A stretch of 64,000 nt of DNA from CAZCVI01 sp964502145 (GTDB taxonomy: Bacteria > Acidobacteriota > Aminicenantia > UBA2199): NCBI GenBank assembly GCA_964502145.1, contig CAZCVI010000008.1, positions 1-64,000 of the forward strand, in the 5' to 3' direction. Numbering within the stretch: the first letter of the stretch is position 1; each line of letters begins with the position of its first letter. The position numbers and the translations under genes were made by a program. The notes beneath the pieces were generated by a model. That model did not search any database. It saw nothing but the letters and a program-made list of their open reading frames with translations, and was not told the DNA's origin. Of the stretch, positions 8,181-16,883 are shown one piece after another.

Positions 8181-8259
8181 CACACCTCCCTGCTGAACCT
8201 CCGCACTGGAAATACCAGCCAAAAAACCGTGGTATTTCACATTTGCCGTAAAATTCCTA

Positions 8260-8288
8260 TCGACAATTGTTTTTAAATATGTTATATT
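8260..8288 (+). promoter_or_regulatory. candidate promoter for the Sia-type operon
   Basis: TCGACA at 8260-8265 and TATATT at 8283-8288 with a 17-bp spacer, about 165 bp before the first siaC-like gene. Confidence 0.45.
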
Positions 8289-8307
8289 GTGCAAGAGATA
8301 AATATCA

Positions 8308-8346
8308 GAAATAAATACACGAAATAAATACAGGAAATAAATATAA
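8308..8346. repeat. three 13-bp tandem units in the siaC leader
   Basis: GAAATAAATACAC is repeated three times (8308, 8321, 8334) with small changes, between the candidate promoter and the first siaC-like start. Function unknown. Confidence 0.6.
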
Positions 8347-8453
8347 GGAACTTGAACGATGATATTTCAAATAACGACACATCAGGGCAAAAAGTCGCAT
8401 CATACCTCAACCACACAACACCCCGGAACCCGTGCCATATCAAGGGAGGTAAG

Positions 8454-8846
8454 ATGGACCATTTGAAGCTGAAAGGCACTAAATATACCGTTAATGTCGA
8501 TTTTAACCCGGAAACAGGTATTTTGGAATTGGCAGGTGCATCTTATCCAGAAAATGCCAGTGAATTTTATCAGCCCATCTTCGACTGGATCAACAAATAC
8601 ATTGCAGAAATAGGAAAAGCAATCACTTTGAATTTGCGACTCAACTATTTGAATACCAGTTCCACCAAATGTATGCTGGACATCATTGATCTACTGGAAG
8701 ATTATTATCGCGAGCAAAAGCAGGTAGTTATCAATTTTTATTACGCCGAGGATGATGAGGATATTCTCGAAACCGGTGAGGAGTTCTTAGAAGACGCCGT
8801 GGTCCCGATAAACCTCATTTCTTATAAAGATAGTGACAGTGAATAG
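8454..8846 (+). CDS. SiaC-family regulatory phosphoprotein (first copy)
   Basis: 131 residues of the SiaC family (formerly DUF1987). In Pseudomonas aeruginosa SiaC binds and activates the diguanylate cyclase SiaD and is switched off when the kinase SiaB phosphorylates its Thr68. Here the equivalent motif LNYLNTSSTK puts a threonine at exactly residue 68. The family opening (ILELAGASYPENASEFYQPI) and the acidic ending (YYAEDDEDILETGEEF) are clear. The frame is open further upstream from a TTG, but AAGGGAGGT at 8442-8450 fixes the ATG at 8454. It starts an operon continuing through the GGEEF and siaB-like genes. Confidence 0.92.
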   Translation: MDHLKLKGTKYTVNVDFNPETGILELAGASYPENASEFYQPIFDWINKYIAEIGKAITLNLRLNYLNTSSTKCMLDIIDLLEDYYREQKQVVINFYYAEDDEDILETGEEFLEDAVVPINLISYKDSDSE

Positions 8847-8847
8847 C

Positions 8848-9306
8848 ATGAAAATAAAACCCCATCGGGATAATACCCAGGAATTAATTTTTAAAAATGA
8901 ATTCGACATGTTAGCGGAGTTGCAACAATTTGCCACGGGGCAGGATATCGCGGTGGAAGCATGGCGCGAAAAATTTGATTTTCTCTGCCAGCAACATTCC
9001 AAATTACTGCGAACCCTCACCAAACTGACCAAGCTTAGCGATGGATACCAGATCAAACTTCAAATCGCCAAAGATGACGCCGAGGAAAAAAACACGGCCC
9101 TGGAAAAAGCCATGGCTGAAATTGAAACATTGAGCGGGTTACTACCTATTTGTTCCCATTGCAAGCAGATTCGCGATGAGGATGGCCAATGGCATCAGAT
9201 CGAGTTATATATTGCCACCCATTCCAATGCTGAATTTTCTCATAGTCTCTGTCCAAAATGCTTTACGCACCTTTATCCCCAATATGCCGAAAAGATAAAA
9301 ACCTGA
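8848..9306 (+). CDS. coiled-coil protein with C-terminal CxxC/CxxC domain
   Basis: 152 residues. The first half is helical and contains a variant of the shared signalling helix (LTKLTKLSDGYQIKLQIAKD). The last 50 residues are the small domain LPICSHCKQIRDEDGQWHQI...YI..HS.AEFSH.LCPKCF, with two CxxC pairs plus His, likely binding a metal; this unit is often found at the C-terminus of receiver or PAS proteins. The ATG at 8848 is one base after the siaC stop; a GTG at 8833 would overlap. No enzymatic domain is present, so it is probably a scaffold or adaptor in the same pathway. Role inferred only. Confidence 0.75.
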   Translation: MKIKPHRDNTQELIFKNEFDMLAELQQFATGQDIAVEAWREKFDFLCQQHSKLLRTLTKLTKLSDGYQIKLQIAKDDAEEKNTALEKAMAEIETLSGLLPICSHCKQIRDEDGQWHQIELYIATHSNAEFSHSLCPKCFTHLYPQYAEKIKT

Positions 9307-9320
9307 TAATAAAAAACCAC

Positions 9321-10130
9321 ATGAACACACACATACAAAAGACCTCCGATACCGCCCATATATATGAACGGGAGTACGAGTTGCTGGAGAAAAATAAAAA
9401 AATCCAGAGGGATGAAACTCTTTCCAAGGAAGATATCCTGGCAGAATACATCAAATTGGGCCGCGAGTACGAGAAGCTACTCAAACAAACCCTCAAAATC
9501 ACCCGTATCGGGGACTCCAACCAGAAACGCTTGCTTTTAGCCAATGAACAGATTGAAAACCAGAAAGAAGAATTAAAGACAGCCTATGAAAAACTGGATC
9601 TGATTTCCCGGACCGATACACTCACCCAATTATCCAATCGACGGGATTTCCTTGAAGAATTCGGGAACGAGATAAACCGTTTCGAGAGGAATGGCAAACC
9701 GTTTACCGTGATATTGGCGGATATCGATAATTTTAAAGCCGTCAATGACCAGCATGGTCACGACGCCGGGGACTTTATCCTGGCCAGACAAGCCAATCTC
9801 ATGAAATCATCGGTTAGAAAACAGGATATTGTGGCGCGCTGGGGCGGTGAAGAATTTATCTTTCTGTTACCGCAAACCCCTATTGAAGGGGGAAAAATTG
9901 TGGCCGAAGAAATTCGGAAAAAAATCCAAGATGCCCGCTTTACCTTTAATGAGACTCAATTCGCCGTCACTATCACCTTGGGCCTTTGTGAATTTAACGG
10001 TTCCTGCGATATGGATGGCTGCATTAAAAAAGCGGACCTAGCCCTCTATGAAGGGAAACGAAAGGGGAAAAACTGTATTTTTCTAACCCCACCCACAACA
10101 ACGATACTTACCGAAAAGAGCCATGTTTGA
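9321..10130 (+). CDS. GGEEF diguanylate cyclase with shared N-terminal helix
   Basis: 269 residues from the chosen ATG. A helical N-terminus carrying LKITRIGDSNQKRLLLANEQ leads into a GGDEF domain: substrate residues DIDNFKAVND, the active GGEEF at about 175-179, and an RxxD product-inhibition site (RKQD) exactly five residues before it. It should make cyclic di-GMP and be feedback inhibited. Gene order with two SiaC proteins and SiaB makes it the SiaD counterpart, though it lacks SiaD's exact architecture. No clear ribosome site is seen at 9321; an in-frame ATG at 9258 overlaps the previous gene and is the alternative start. Confidence 0.9.
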   Translation: MNTHIQKTSDTAHIYEREYELLEKNKKIQRDETLSKEDILAEYIKLGREYEKLLKQTLKITRIGDSNQKRLLLANEQIENQKEELKTAYEKLDLISRTDTLTQLSNRRDFLEEFGNEINRFERNGKPFTVILADIDNFKAVNDQHGHDAGDFILARQANLMKSSVRKQDIVARWGGEEFIFLLPQTPIEGGKIVAEEIRKKIQDARFTFNETQFAVTITLGLCEFNGSCDMDGCIKKADLALYEGKRKGKNCIFLTPPTTTILTEKSHV

Positions 10131-10207
10131 AATTATTTTTTTATATAATACAATGGGTATACACCATGAAGAAGAAAATATGCCGAAATGTACAATAAGA
10201 GGAGATA

Positions 10208-10783
10208 ATGCCTGAACTGGAATTGCTGGAATATTATAAAAAAATGTGCGAGCGCAATATTGTGCTGGATTTTCAGGGAGCGATGTCCCAGGACATGCTG
10301 GTGGGGATGGCAGAATTAATCAAATTCAAAAACGTGGGCACTGCGAAAAAACCCTCGGTCATCAAAAAAGTGTTCTCTGTATTTATTGAAATGGCCCAGA
10401 ACATTGCCCACTATTCGGCAGAAAGGGTTTATTTGAACGGCACCCCCGAAGACCCCGGCATTGGTGCGGGAATTATCGTGGTGACGGAAACGAACAAACA
10501 CTTTACCGTCACCTCTGGGAATCTGGTGGATAAGAACAGGATCCACACGATCATCGAACATTGTGATGCTATCAACAAGATGGATAAAGAAGAACTCAAA
10601 CAATTTTATAAAATACAGATTAAGGCAACCCGGGAAAAATGGAAACAGGGAGCAGGCGTCGGACTGATTGATATGGCGCGAAAATCTGGCAATGCCATCC
10701 AATATCGAGTCACCCCTGTAGATTATCTCAATTCCTTTCTTGTGCTCTCAATCAAAATCCAGGAGGATAATAATAATGAATAA
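10208..10783 (+). CDS. SiaB-family protein kinase
   Basis: 191 residues of the SiaB family, a GHKL-like ATPase fold that phosphorylates SiaC on a threonine. Recognisable parts: IVLDFQGAMSQDMLVGMAEL near the N-terminus, the N-box-like helix VFSVFIEMAQNIAHYS, and the ATP-lid segment GAGVGLIDMARKS near residue 150. GGAG precedes the ATG by three bases after a 77-bp gap from the cyclase. It overlaps the start of the second siaC-like gene by eight bases, implying coupled translation. No SiaA-type phosphatase gene is in the window, so the reversing step must come from elsewhere. Confidence 0.9.
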   Translation: MPELELLEYYKKMCERNIVLDFQGAMSQDMLVGMAELIKFKNVGTAKKPSVIKKVFSVFIEMAQNIAHYSAERVYLNGTPEDPGIGAGIIVVTETNKHFTVTSGNLVDKNRIHTIIEHCDAINKMDKEELKQFYKIQIKATREKWKQGAGVGLIDMARKSGNAIQYRVTPVDYLNSFLVLSIKIQEDNNNE

Positions 10784-11150
10784 CCTAATTATTGAAAAAA
10801 CCAAATATACAATGGAAATCAATTTTGACAAAGACTCCGGAATCCTTGAAATGTCGGGTTCTTCTTACCCCGAAAATGCACTGGAATTTTTCGGTCCTAT
10901 CACCGAGTGGGTCAAAGAATACATCCAGGTAATAAAAAAGCCAATAACCATGAGCATCCGTTTAAATTACCTGAACACCAGTTCCACCAAGTGTATTCTC
11001 GACATTTTCGAAATTCTTGATGCCTATTATAAAGACAACGGCCAAGTGTTGATCAAATGGCATTATGCAGAAAATGACGAGGATATCCGCGAAACCGGTG
11101 AAGAACTGGCAGAGGATTTTGAATTCCCCATTGAATTCGTATCCTTTTAA
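10776..11150 (+). CDS. SiaC-family regulatory phosphoprotein (second copy)
   Basis: 124 residues, closely related to the copy at 8454 and collinear without gaps through the LNYLNTSSTK motif, so its threonine is also residue 68. AGGAGG at 10761-10766 places the start at 10776, inside the end of the SiaB gene. The most variable part between the two copies is the N-terminal strand and the surface around residues 37-55, where a partner could be distinguished. Having two SiaC proteins for one visible SiaB suggests one kinase controlling two outputs; that is inference. Confidence 0.92.
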   Translation: MNNLIIEKTKYTMEINFDKDSGILEMSGSSYPENALEFFGPITEWVKEYIQVIKKPITMSIRLNYLNTSSTKCILDIFEILDAYYKDNGQVLIKWHYAENDEDIRETGEELAEDFEFPIEFVSF

Positions 11151-11219
11151 TAATTATTTAAATGGTGGAACGTTCGCTTCACCCAGAAAAACCAATTTAT
11201 CACACTTCTGGAGCGGATT

Positions 11220-12197
11220 TTAGGTTTTTATCCCCGGAATCGAGAATTCAAAGCAGCTTCCTTGTCCCTCTTCACTTTTAACAAAAATCTCACCCCCATT
11301 TTTTTCCACCAGCTCTTTGCAAAGGATTAAACCCAGCCCCGTGCCCTTTTCCTTGCATGTTCCCTGCGTGGTCGCATTCAAACCGATTTTGAATAACGTG
11401 GTTAACTTTTCCTGGGGAATCCCCAGCCCGGTATCTGCCACAGATATGATGATAAAATCGTCTTTCTTGTAGGTGGTCAGAGTCACCCTACCCGTTTTAG
11501 CCGTAAATTTTAAGGCGTTGCTGATGAGGTTGCGCAACACCGATTTAATCATGTCTTCATCGGCATAAACGCAGGTATTGGCAGTGATAGAGGCTTCAAG
11601 TTCTATATTCTTTTTTTCCGCATCTTCATAAAAAAAGTCGGTCACTTCGTCTACCAGTTCATTTAGATTAATAGGACGGGGGCGGCATTCCAATGTTCCA
11701 GATTGGGACATGGACCACTGCAACAGGTTCTCCAGAAGATCGGACATATTTTGCACCGTCTTAAACACCTTGCCAATATAGGAACTGACCATCTCTTCTT
11801 GCATCCCCTCATAATCGGAATACAATACGTCAGTGGAAAAGAGTAAAAATTGCAAGGGATTGCGCAAATCATGGGCAATAATGGAGTACAGTTTATCCTG
11901 CGTGGCATTGGCTTCCAGCAACTGGCTGTTTAAAATCTCCAGTTCATTCTTCTGGGTTTCGATTTGCTCATTGGCGGCCAAAAGTTTTTTGGAATTCACA
12001 TCCCCGATGCGGGTGATCTTCTTCATCTCGCGGAGCATCTTGAGATACATCTTGCTGACAAAACTGTATTCTACCAACAGGTCTTCGGCTGAAATGCTTG
12101 GCCGCTTTAGAACTGCCTCCACGCGCTCTACTGTGGCCAATTCCTTTTGGAACATGCTGTCTCTAGATTTATCACTATTTTTCGCAATCGTTGTCAT
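11220..12197 (-). CDS. soluble sensor histidine kinase with shared N-terminal helix
   Basis: 325 residues, no membrane segment and no PAS domain. The N-terminal helix contains MKKITRIGDVNSKKLLAANEQ, the same module as in the cyclase and hybrid kinase nearby. HisKA H-box is SIIAHDLRNPLQ, followed by an ATPase domain with NLISNALKF, DTGLGIP and GTGLGL. It converges on the second siaC gene with a 69-bp gap. No receiver is attached; the response regulator at 5876 is the nearest candidate partner. The sequence between the convergent genes shows no obvious terminator. Confidence 0.9.
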   Translation of the reverse strand: MTTIAKNSDKSRDSMFQKELATVERVEAVLKRPSISAEDLLVEYSFVSKMYLKMLREMKKITRIGDVNSKKLLAANEQIETQKNELEILNSQLLEANATQDKLYSIIAHDLRNPLQFLLFSTDVLYSDYEGMQEEMVSSYIGKVFKTVQNMSDLLENLLQWSMSQSGTLECRPRPINLNELVDEVTDFFYEDAEKKNIELEASITANTCVYADEDMIKSVLRNLISNALKFTAKTGRVTLTTYKKDDFIIISVADTGLGIPQEKLTTLFKIGLNATTQGTCKEKGTGLGLILCKELVEKNGGEIFVKSEEGQGSCFEFSIPGIKT

Positions 12198-12505
12198 AAT
12201 CCCATAGTGTACAACAATTTAAACTTTTTTTCAAACCTCAAGAGCAAAAAATTAAAGATTTAAGGAAAAATTATGGAGAAAAAAGGGCGTTATTTTTTGA
12301 CGCGGGGGGGAAAAAGGGATAAATAAGAAAGGAAAATACTGTCATTTACAGCCAGCACACACCAAGCAAGTAGAGCTAATAATAATCAATTAACCTTGGT
12401 CATATGAAGGCTGTAAATGACAATAACACATGACATTAATCGTTTTTAATAACAAACCATCACGTGTTATTAATTGGAAAAAAAAGAAAGGTATACGTTC
12501 CCAGG
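12198..12505. other. intergenic stretch with inverted-repeat element
   Basis: No gene seen. The region carries the 14-bp inverted repeat at 12340-12422 and, just beyond it, a second imperfect pair (AATAACACATGA and TCACGTGTTATT) around 12423-12471. Confidence 0.6.
12340..12422. repeat. 83-bp element bounded by perfect 14-bp inverted repeats
   Basis: TGTCATTTACAGCC at 12340-12353 and its exact reverse complement at 12409-12422 enclose 55 bp that contain no gene. It could be a small non-autonomous mobile element, a transcribed hairpin or a regulator site. Confidence 0.6.
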
Positions 12506-12865
12506 TTATTTGGGATATTCGCCCTTCTCGTCACATTTGGGATTGTGTTCTTTTTTCCACTTTTCCGCAGCATTGAGGCGATCTTCATCGGAAGCACCGG
12601 GCATCAATTCATATACCAGCATCTGTATCCATGGACCTTGCATAAATTTCGCAAATCCTTCATCGCCAGGATTTTCAAACAGGTCCCTAACTTTGGCACG
12701 GAGATTTACAGTTTCACCTATATAGCGGCAATTTACCGGCTTCTCATGAATGATTGCAAAAATTCCAAAAACAGCAGCTTCCTCTGGGATAAGCTCCAGA
12801 TTTTCTTTCTTATCAAGATTATAATCTTTGTGATAAATGGTAAGCTCGACCTTTTTGTCGTCCAT
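12506..12865 (-). CDS. small GIY-YIG-like protein
   Basis: 119 residues. The core reads AVFGIFAII...CRYIGETVNLRAKVRDL, matching the GIY and YIG strands followed by the conserved arginine helix of GIY-YIG nucleases; a possible catalytic glutamate lies in AAEKWKKEHNP. A single domain of this size resembles small UvrC/Slx1-like or uncharacterised GIY-YIG proteins. The first motif is GIF rather than GIY, so nuclease activity is uncertain. GGAGG precedes the ATG by seven bases. It stands alone between metG and the inverted-repeat region. Confidence 0.65.
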   Translation of the reverse strand: MDDKKVELTIYHKDYNLDKKENLELIPEEAAVFGIFAIIHEKPVNCRYIGETVNLRAKVRDLFENPGDEGFAKFMQGPWIQMLVYELMPGASDEDRLNAAEKWKKEHNPKCDEKGEYPK

Positions 12866-13144
12866 TGTTTTCCTCCAAATTAATTTTTTTATTTTTCATA
12901 TTTTCTTCAACATTAACACTGACTAATAAAGCTCCGTTTTCAAATTGACGCGACCCGAATGCATTTTACCCTGCATTTAATTGCCACGTTAAGGTTTAAA
13001 TATACACTACAGATTTGACTTTGTCAAGTACTTTTTTTGTGAAGCGTATCAGTACGGTAACGGCACTATAACCCGGGAAATTATTTCTATCACACCATCC
13101 CCGGAAAATGGTTGCGCCATGTTGTCCGATGGTATGAAATCGGC

Positions 13145-15187
13145 TCAGGTCACCCGTTTTCCCGGTAGTACCGCAGGATTCAATTCCAGCATGGAGAGGT
13201 GAGCGTCATCGTTTCCAGTAGCCATAATCATGCCTTCGCTGAGTCCAAATTTCATTTTGCGCGGGGCCAAATTGGCTACCATGGCCACCATTTTTCCCAG
13301 TAGTTTCTCAGGTTCGGGAAAGGATTTACGAATCCCGGCAAACACGGTGCGTTGTCCGAGCGGACCTAAGTCCAAGGTGACTTTTAGCAGCTTCTTTGAA
13401 TCTTCCACGATTTCAGCCGTTAATATGCGTGCCGCACGGATATCTACCTTGACAAAAGTTTCAATGTTGATGATCTCTTCAAGCGGCGGTGTTTCACGTT
13501 CCTCAGCGCTCGGTTTGGTCACTGGTTTTTCTTCTTTAGCCATATTTCCCATACTGGCTTCCAGCATAGCCTGGATATTTTTGGGTTCGACTTTTTCCAC
13601 CAGACGGGTGAAGGGGTTGATATCGCGTTCTTCCAGCAGTAGATCGACATCGTCCCATTGGTAGGGGGTTTCACCTTCATTGAGCATGGCGCGGATATTC
13701 GCGGCATAACCGGGCAAAACGGGTTGCAAGTAAATCGCCAACATGCGGCTGATATTGATGGCGGCAGTACAAACAGAACGGGCCGCCTCAACATCGGTGT
13801 TGATTAAAGCCCAGGGCGCGTTCTCTTGAAAATAAACATTGGCACTATCGGCGACCCGACATACCTGCTCAATGGCAGAGGCATAGTTACGGGTTTCATA
13901 ATACCCGGTAATGGCAAGTTTGGCATCCCATCCTTTTTGCAGCAACTCCAATCCTTTCTCATCGACGGTGGATAGTTTACCTTCGAATCGTTTGGACAGG
14001 AAACTGATCGAACGACTGGCCAGATTGGCAATTTTATTTACCAATTCCGAGTTGACCCGGTTCTCAAAATCAGAGAAACTCAGATCAATATCATCAATGC
14101 TATTGCCCAGTTTGGAAGCATAATAATAGCGTAAGTACTGGGGGTCCAGATTTTCGAGATAGGTTCGGGCGGTAATAAATGTGCCGCGTGACTTGGACAT
14201 CTTTTTTCCCTCTACGGTCAGGAACCCGTGTACATGAACGGAATCAGGCACATTGAGTCCGGCAGCCTCCAACATGGCGGGCCAAAACAGGGTATGGAAG
14301 TAGATAATATCTTTCCCGATAAAGTGGTAGATTTTTGTATCGGGATTGCGCCAGTAATCGGTCTCTACATGGCGACCATGCAGGGCACACCAGCGCTCGG
14401 TATTGGAAATATAACCGATAGGGGCATCCAACCACACGTAAAAGTATTTGTCCTGATGAAGGGGCACGGGAAATCCAAAATAGGGACCATCTCTCATGAT
14501 ATCCCAATCTTTCAAACCCTCTTTGAGCCACTGGGCGACAAACTTGCGCACGCTGTCATCAATATGGCCGGGCTGGTTAACCCATTGAGCAAGAAAATCG
14601 GTAAAATCGTTTAATTTGACACATTCATGAATGGAACTTTTCCGGGAAGCGGGATTACCGCACACGGAACATTTGGCATCTTTTAAATCGGTGGGGCTGT
14701 AGGTACTGTTGCAACTCTCACATTGATCTCCATATTGATCGGCGGCACCGCAATTGGGACAATTGCCACGAACATAACGATCGGGCAAGAAACGGTTGCA
14801 ACTGGCACAATAGGTCAAATCAACTTCCTTGGAAAGAATATGACCTCCCTGTTTTAAGGCAGAATATATGGTTTCGGACCATTTCTTGTTCTCATCGCAA
14901 TGGGTGGAACCATAAAAATCAAAGCCAACATCAAAACCTAAAAAATCGGTATAGTGTTCTTTTTGGAAGCCTTCTATTAATTTTTCCGGGGCTATGCCCT
15001 CGGCATTGGCTTTTATTTCAATGGCTGTGCCGTGGGCGTCATCGGCGCAAATGTAAATGGCATCTTTGCCGATCATTTTTAGAAAACGAACCCACACATC
15101 GGTCTGGATATATTCTACCAGGTGTCCGAGATGGATGCTACCGTTGGCATAGGGTAATGCGCTGGTCACCAGTACTTTTTCGCTCAT
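13145..15187 (-). CDS. metG: methionyl-tRNA synthetase
   Basis: 680 residues, full length. Charges tRNA-Met with methionine in the cytoplasm. The class I signatures are present: ALPYANGSIHLGHL near the N-terminus (HIGH-type) and KKMSKS in the middle. A four-knuckle cysteine region (CASC..., CPNC, CESC, CSVC) binds zinc, and the C-terminal 110 residues (from about VKVDIRAARI) form the fused tRNA-binding dimerisation domain. AGGAGC lies eight bases before the ATG. Two closing segments (LAPRKMKFGLSEGMI) are typical of the tRNA-binding domain. Single gene; nothing unusual. Confidence 0.98.
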   Translation of the reverse strand: MSEKVLVTSALPYANGSIHLGHLVEYIQTDVWVRFLKMIGKDAIYICADDAHGTAIEIKANAEGIAPEKLIEGFQKEHYTDFLGFDVGFDFYGSTHCDENKKWSETIYSALKQGGHILSKEVDLTYCASCNRFLPDRYVRGNCPNCGAADQYGDQCESCNSTYSPTDLKDAKCSVCGNPASRKSSIHECVKLNDFTDFLAQWVNQPGHIDDSVRKFVAQWLKEGLKDWDIMRDGPYFGFPVPLHQDKYFYVWLDAPIGYISNTERWCALHGRHVETDYWRNPDTKIYHFIGKDIIYFHTLFWPAMLEAAGLNVPDSVHVHGFLTVEGKKMSKSRGTFITARTYLENLDPQYLRYYYASKLGNSIDDIDLSFSDFENRVNSELVNKIANLASRSISFLSKRFEGKLSTVDEKGLELLQKGWDAKLAITGYYETRNYASAIEQVCRVADSANVYFQENAPWALINTDVEAARSVCTAAINISRMLAIYLQPVLPGYAANIRAMLNEGETPYQWDDVDLLLEERDINPFTRLVEKVEPKNIQAMLEASMGNMAKEEKPVTKPSAEERETPPLEEIINIETFVKVDIRAARILTAEIVEDSKKLLKVTLDLGPLGQRTVFAGIRKSFPEPEKLLGKMVAMVANLAPRKMKFGLSEGMIMATGNDDAHLSMLELNPAVLPGKRVT

Positions 15188-15500
15188 GTAACTGCTCCTG
15201 TATCAATGGATATTTTGTGTTGAAGTATAATAATACTCCAAAATGGTATATATTTCAAGGTTATAGATTCTTTTTTGGTGGCGATGATTACCATCACCCA
15301 CGATCATTTTTAAAAAGCACGACGGATAACCTTGGCAAGCTGGACTAGCTGGACATTCGGGACAAGCAAGGAAAATAAAAGGTTTGGTGACGTCCAGTAA
15401 GTCCAGTTAGTCCAGCCTGTCCAGATAGTCCAGCATGTCTTTACACTTAAGCGCAAAAATGGTAAACTGTGCTTGTCATAAAAATAAAAAATACAGAGCA
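15188..15500. other. divergent intergenic region, metG to permease
   Basis: No gene seen. It holds repeat copy C (15339-15437); promoters for both flanking genes must lie here but none is strong enough to assign. Confidence 0.6.
15339..15437. repeat. dispersed 9-mer inverted-repeat element, copy C
   Basis: Left array of CTGGAC/GGGAC units (15339-15366), a 25-bp loop, right array of GTCCAG units at 9-bp spacing (15391-15437). In this copy both arms use CTGGAC rather than TGGAC or TGGGA. The terminal repeat is not recognisable here. Confidence 0.7.
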
Positions 15501-16877
15501 ATGTTCAAAAATATGAAAAAGAGTAATGCGGAATCATCTCAGCTTCACCGGCAATTTGGCGTGGTCACTGCAACGGCTGTAGTGGTAGCCAATATGGTGG
15601 GGGCGGGCGTTTTTACTTCTTCAGGCATCATGGCCGGACAATTGCCGCATCCATTATGGGTCATTGCCTGCTGGTTGCTCGGCGGTATCATTGCTATGGC
15701 GGGAGCATTGAGTTACGCGGAATTAGCCACCCGTATGCCGCTGGAAGGTGGGGAATATATTTATTTGAAACGGTTATACCACCCATCATTGGGATTCTTA
15801 ACCGGATGGACCAGTTTTTTCGTGGGATTTTCAGCCCCCATTGCATTATGTGGCCTGGGATTTTCAGCGTATCTGTTCACCACACTACAACATCTCAACG
15901 TGCTTCCAACTGGAGCAATAGCGGGTCAAGGGGTTCATACCAAAATCGTGGCAGTGGCTTTGATTGCTTTTTTTACCCTGCTCCATTATGTGGGGGGACA
16001 TGTGGGACCCAGGGTTCAAAACGTCTTGACAGGTTTAAAAATACTTCTTATCGTGGGTTTGGTTTTCGCGGGTATGATCTTTGGAAAAGGAAGTTTAACC
16101 TATTTGACCCAGGCGGCAGATAAACCATTCAATCTGATGACCTTCGGTACAGCCATGATGATGGTTATGTTTTCATACAGTGGTTGGAATGCCAGTGCTT
16201 ATATTGCGGGGGAAATCAAAAACCCACGCAAAACACTACCGGTTTCATTGGCACTGGGCACCTCGTTGGTTATTTTTCTTTATCTAATTCTTAATCTATT
16301 TTACTTTTACGCCGTTCCCTACTCGCAAATAAAAGGAAAAATCACCATTGCAGAATTGGCTCTGACCTATGCCTTCGGCCCTGGGATGACGAAATTTTTT
16401 GGAGCTATCATCGGTGTGGTACTGCTGTCGTCACTCAGTGCTTATATCATGATTGGTCCGCGCGTGTATTATGCCATGGCACGGGACAGGTTGTTTTTTG
16501 GTTTTGCCAGTCTCGTCCATCCCCGTTACACCGTTCCGGGCCGGGCTATTTTAATACAGGGAGGAATAGCGATTCTGATGGTCATTGCAGGAACATTTGA
16601 ACAATTGCTGATCTATGTGGGCTTCGCATTGGGAATATTTCCATGGCTGGCAGTGGCGGGACTGTTCAAAGCGCGCCGCTTGAAAATCGGTGAAGAATCG
16701 GCGGTCAAAGTATGGGGGTATCCGGTAGTGCCGCTATTTTTCCTGGCGACCAACCTGCTGTTAATGGCCATCACCTATTTCAACCGCCCCGAAGAATCTT
16801 CTTATGCTGTCTTAACCATATTATTAGGCATACCGTGCTACTTCCTGTGGATTAAAATCACGGGAAAAAAAGGGTAG
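15501..16877 (+). CDS. APC-family amino acid permease
   Basis: 458 residues from the chosen ATG with about twelve hydrophobic segments. The first helix has the APC signature VVVANMVGAGVFTSSG, and ALSYAELATRMPLEGGEYIYLKR is the conserved loop of the family. It should import (or exchange) an amino acid across the inner membrane; the substrate is not predictable. The frame is open upstream to 15435; ATGs at 15501 and 15513 are both possible and neither has a strong ribosome site. The next gene (VKOR) starts six bases after its stop, so the two are co-transcribed. Confidence 0.9.
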   Translation: MFKNMKKSNAESSQLHRQFGVVTATAVVVANMVGAGVFTSSGIMAGQLPHPLWVIACWLLGGIIAMAGALSYAELATRMPLEGGEYIYLKRLYHPSLGFLTGWTSFFVGFSAPIALCGLGFSAYLFTTLQHLNVLPTGAIAGQGVHTKIVAVALIAFFTLLHYVGGHVGPRVQNVLTGLKILLIVGLVFAGMIFGKGSLTYLTQAADKPFNLMTFGTAMMMVMFSYSGWNASAYIAGEIKNPRKTLPVSLALGTSLVIFLYLILNLFYFYAVPYSQIKGKITIAELALTYAFGPGMTKFFGAIIGVVLLSSLSAYIMIGPRVYYAMARDRLFFGFASLVHPRYTVPGRAILIQGGIAILMVIAGTFEQLLIYVGFALGIFPWLAVAGLFKARRLKIGEESAVKVWGYPVVPLFFLATNLLLMAITYFNRPEESSYAVLTILLGIPCYFLWIKITGKKG

Positions 16878-16883
16878 GAAAAG

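Noticed and set aside
10316..10702. 128-residue minus-strand frame opposite siaB
   Set aside because: Antisense shadow of a gene with clear family motifs.
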